From: Hypsibius dujardini
Lineage: Eukaryota > Tardigrada > Eutardigrada > Parachela > Hypsibiidae
DNA: 31,145 nt
Assembly: GCA_001579985.1 (NCBI GenBank)
Contig: LRSR01014783.1
Span: 1 to 31,145, forward strand
Direction of reading: 5' to 3'
Position numbers and translations under genes: made by a program. The notes under the pieces were generated by a model, which did not search any database, was not told the DNA's origin, and saw nothing but the letters and a program-made list of their open reading frames with translations. This document shows positions 30,803 through 31,145 of the stretch, piece by piece (position 1 is the stretch's first letter; every line of letters starts with the position of its first letter).

Positions 30803-31145
30803 CTGATACCAAAAAATAATAACGTTTCTTTACATTTAATACGTAACATTCAAGAGAGCTGGTAAGTCGATCATCGCATTACTGATACTAATAATGCCCA
30901 TTAAAAATGGAAATGGCGGATACGAAATGCATGTAGACAATTTCTAGTGTAAAAAGCGTAAATAATAACTTAATTGGAATTTTACAGAAAAAAACAACAA
31001 ATTTAACTTTGATCGTCACTCCGGTCAAAAAAAATTTGATTTACCACTAAATTAGTCCACATAATATTAGTTAGATATTCGTTATTAGTTATTATTAAGT
31101 CAGTTAACATACGTACTGTTTTAAAAGTGAAAGGCCAGAAATTTG
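30803..31145 (-). other. Intron of the homeobox gene
   Basis: On the minus strand this sequence precedes the homeobox acceptor. It is AT-rich and contains no frame resembling homeodomain helices 1-2, so the preceding exon is beyond the right edge. Confidence 0.55.

Overview
The window is nuclear DNA of an animal. Its genes are split by short GT..AG introns (many donors read GTAAGT, often with pyrimidine-rich acceptors), and they encode metazoan families: collagen, bZIP and homeobox transcription factors, rhodopsin-type receptors, an astacin-type secreted protein and two nuclear-encoded mitochondrial proteins. Spacers and introns are AT-rich, while exons are GC-richer. The Cys-interrupted collagen, astacin-family protein and Gly/Tyr-rich secreted precursor suggest a small-genome ecdysozoan. 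A tardigrade is my best guess, but this rests on general impression and not on a diagnostic marker.

Layout. 1-401 (+): 3' end of a collagen-like gene. 2058-5566 (-): complete three-exon bZIP factor of the PAR/NFIL3/CES-2 type, with a CCAAT palindrome upstream. 5.6-14.2 kb: no convincing gene, but several decayed transposon-like structures, namely a ~650-bp imperfect palindrome, a hAT-type MITE with a perfect 8-bp target duplication, a terminal-inverted-repeat element and a dispersed repeat. 14252-14518 (-): NDUFA4. 15451-17111 (+): mitochondrial ribosomal protein mL40 in four exons. These two mitochondrial genes are head to head, and the 932-bp spacer between them holds a dense run of hairpins. 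18388-20248 (+): seven-exon secreted astacin-family protein whose zinc and catalytic residues are lost. 20823-21712 (-): a decayed rhodopsin-type receptor, with a nested fold-back element (21713-22390) at its 5' side. 23924-24836 (+): two-exon secreted precursor with a His-rich region and a Gly/Tyr-rich tail after a dibasic site. 25.6-26.5 kb: more copies of the dispersed repeat. 27072-29585 (+): two-exon rhodopsin-type receptor with a TIR element in its intron. 30644-30802 (-): last exon of a homeobox gene that continues beyond the right edge.

A theme that crosses gene boundaries is an imperfect CTGY/RCAG tetranucleotide repeat. It sits inside introns of five different genes, often close to the donor site and in either orientation relative to transcription. 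The most notable protein-level observation is the catalytically dead astacin-type protein. It keeps the family cysteines and the zinc-loop frame but has lost two of three zinc histidines, the catalytic glutamate and the Met-turn methionine.

The genes do not form a pathway. NDUFA4 and mL40 both serve mitochondria; the others are developmental regulators, receptors or secreted proteins. Exon joins were made by eye from splice consensus, reading phase and protein similarity, and have no transcript support.
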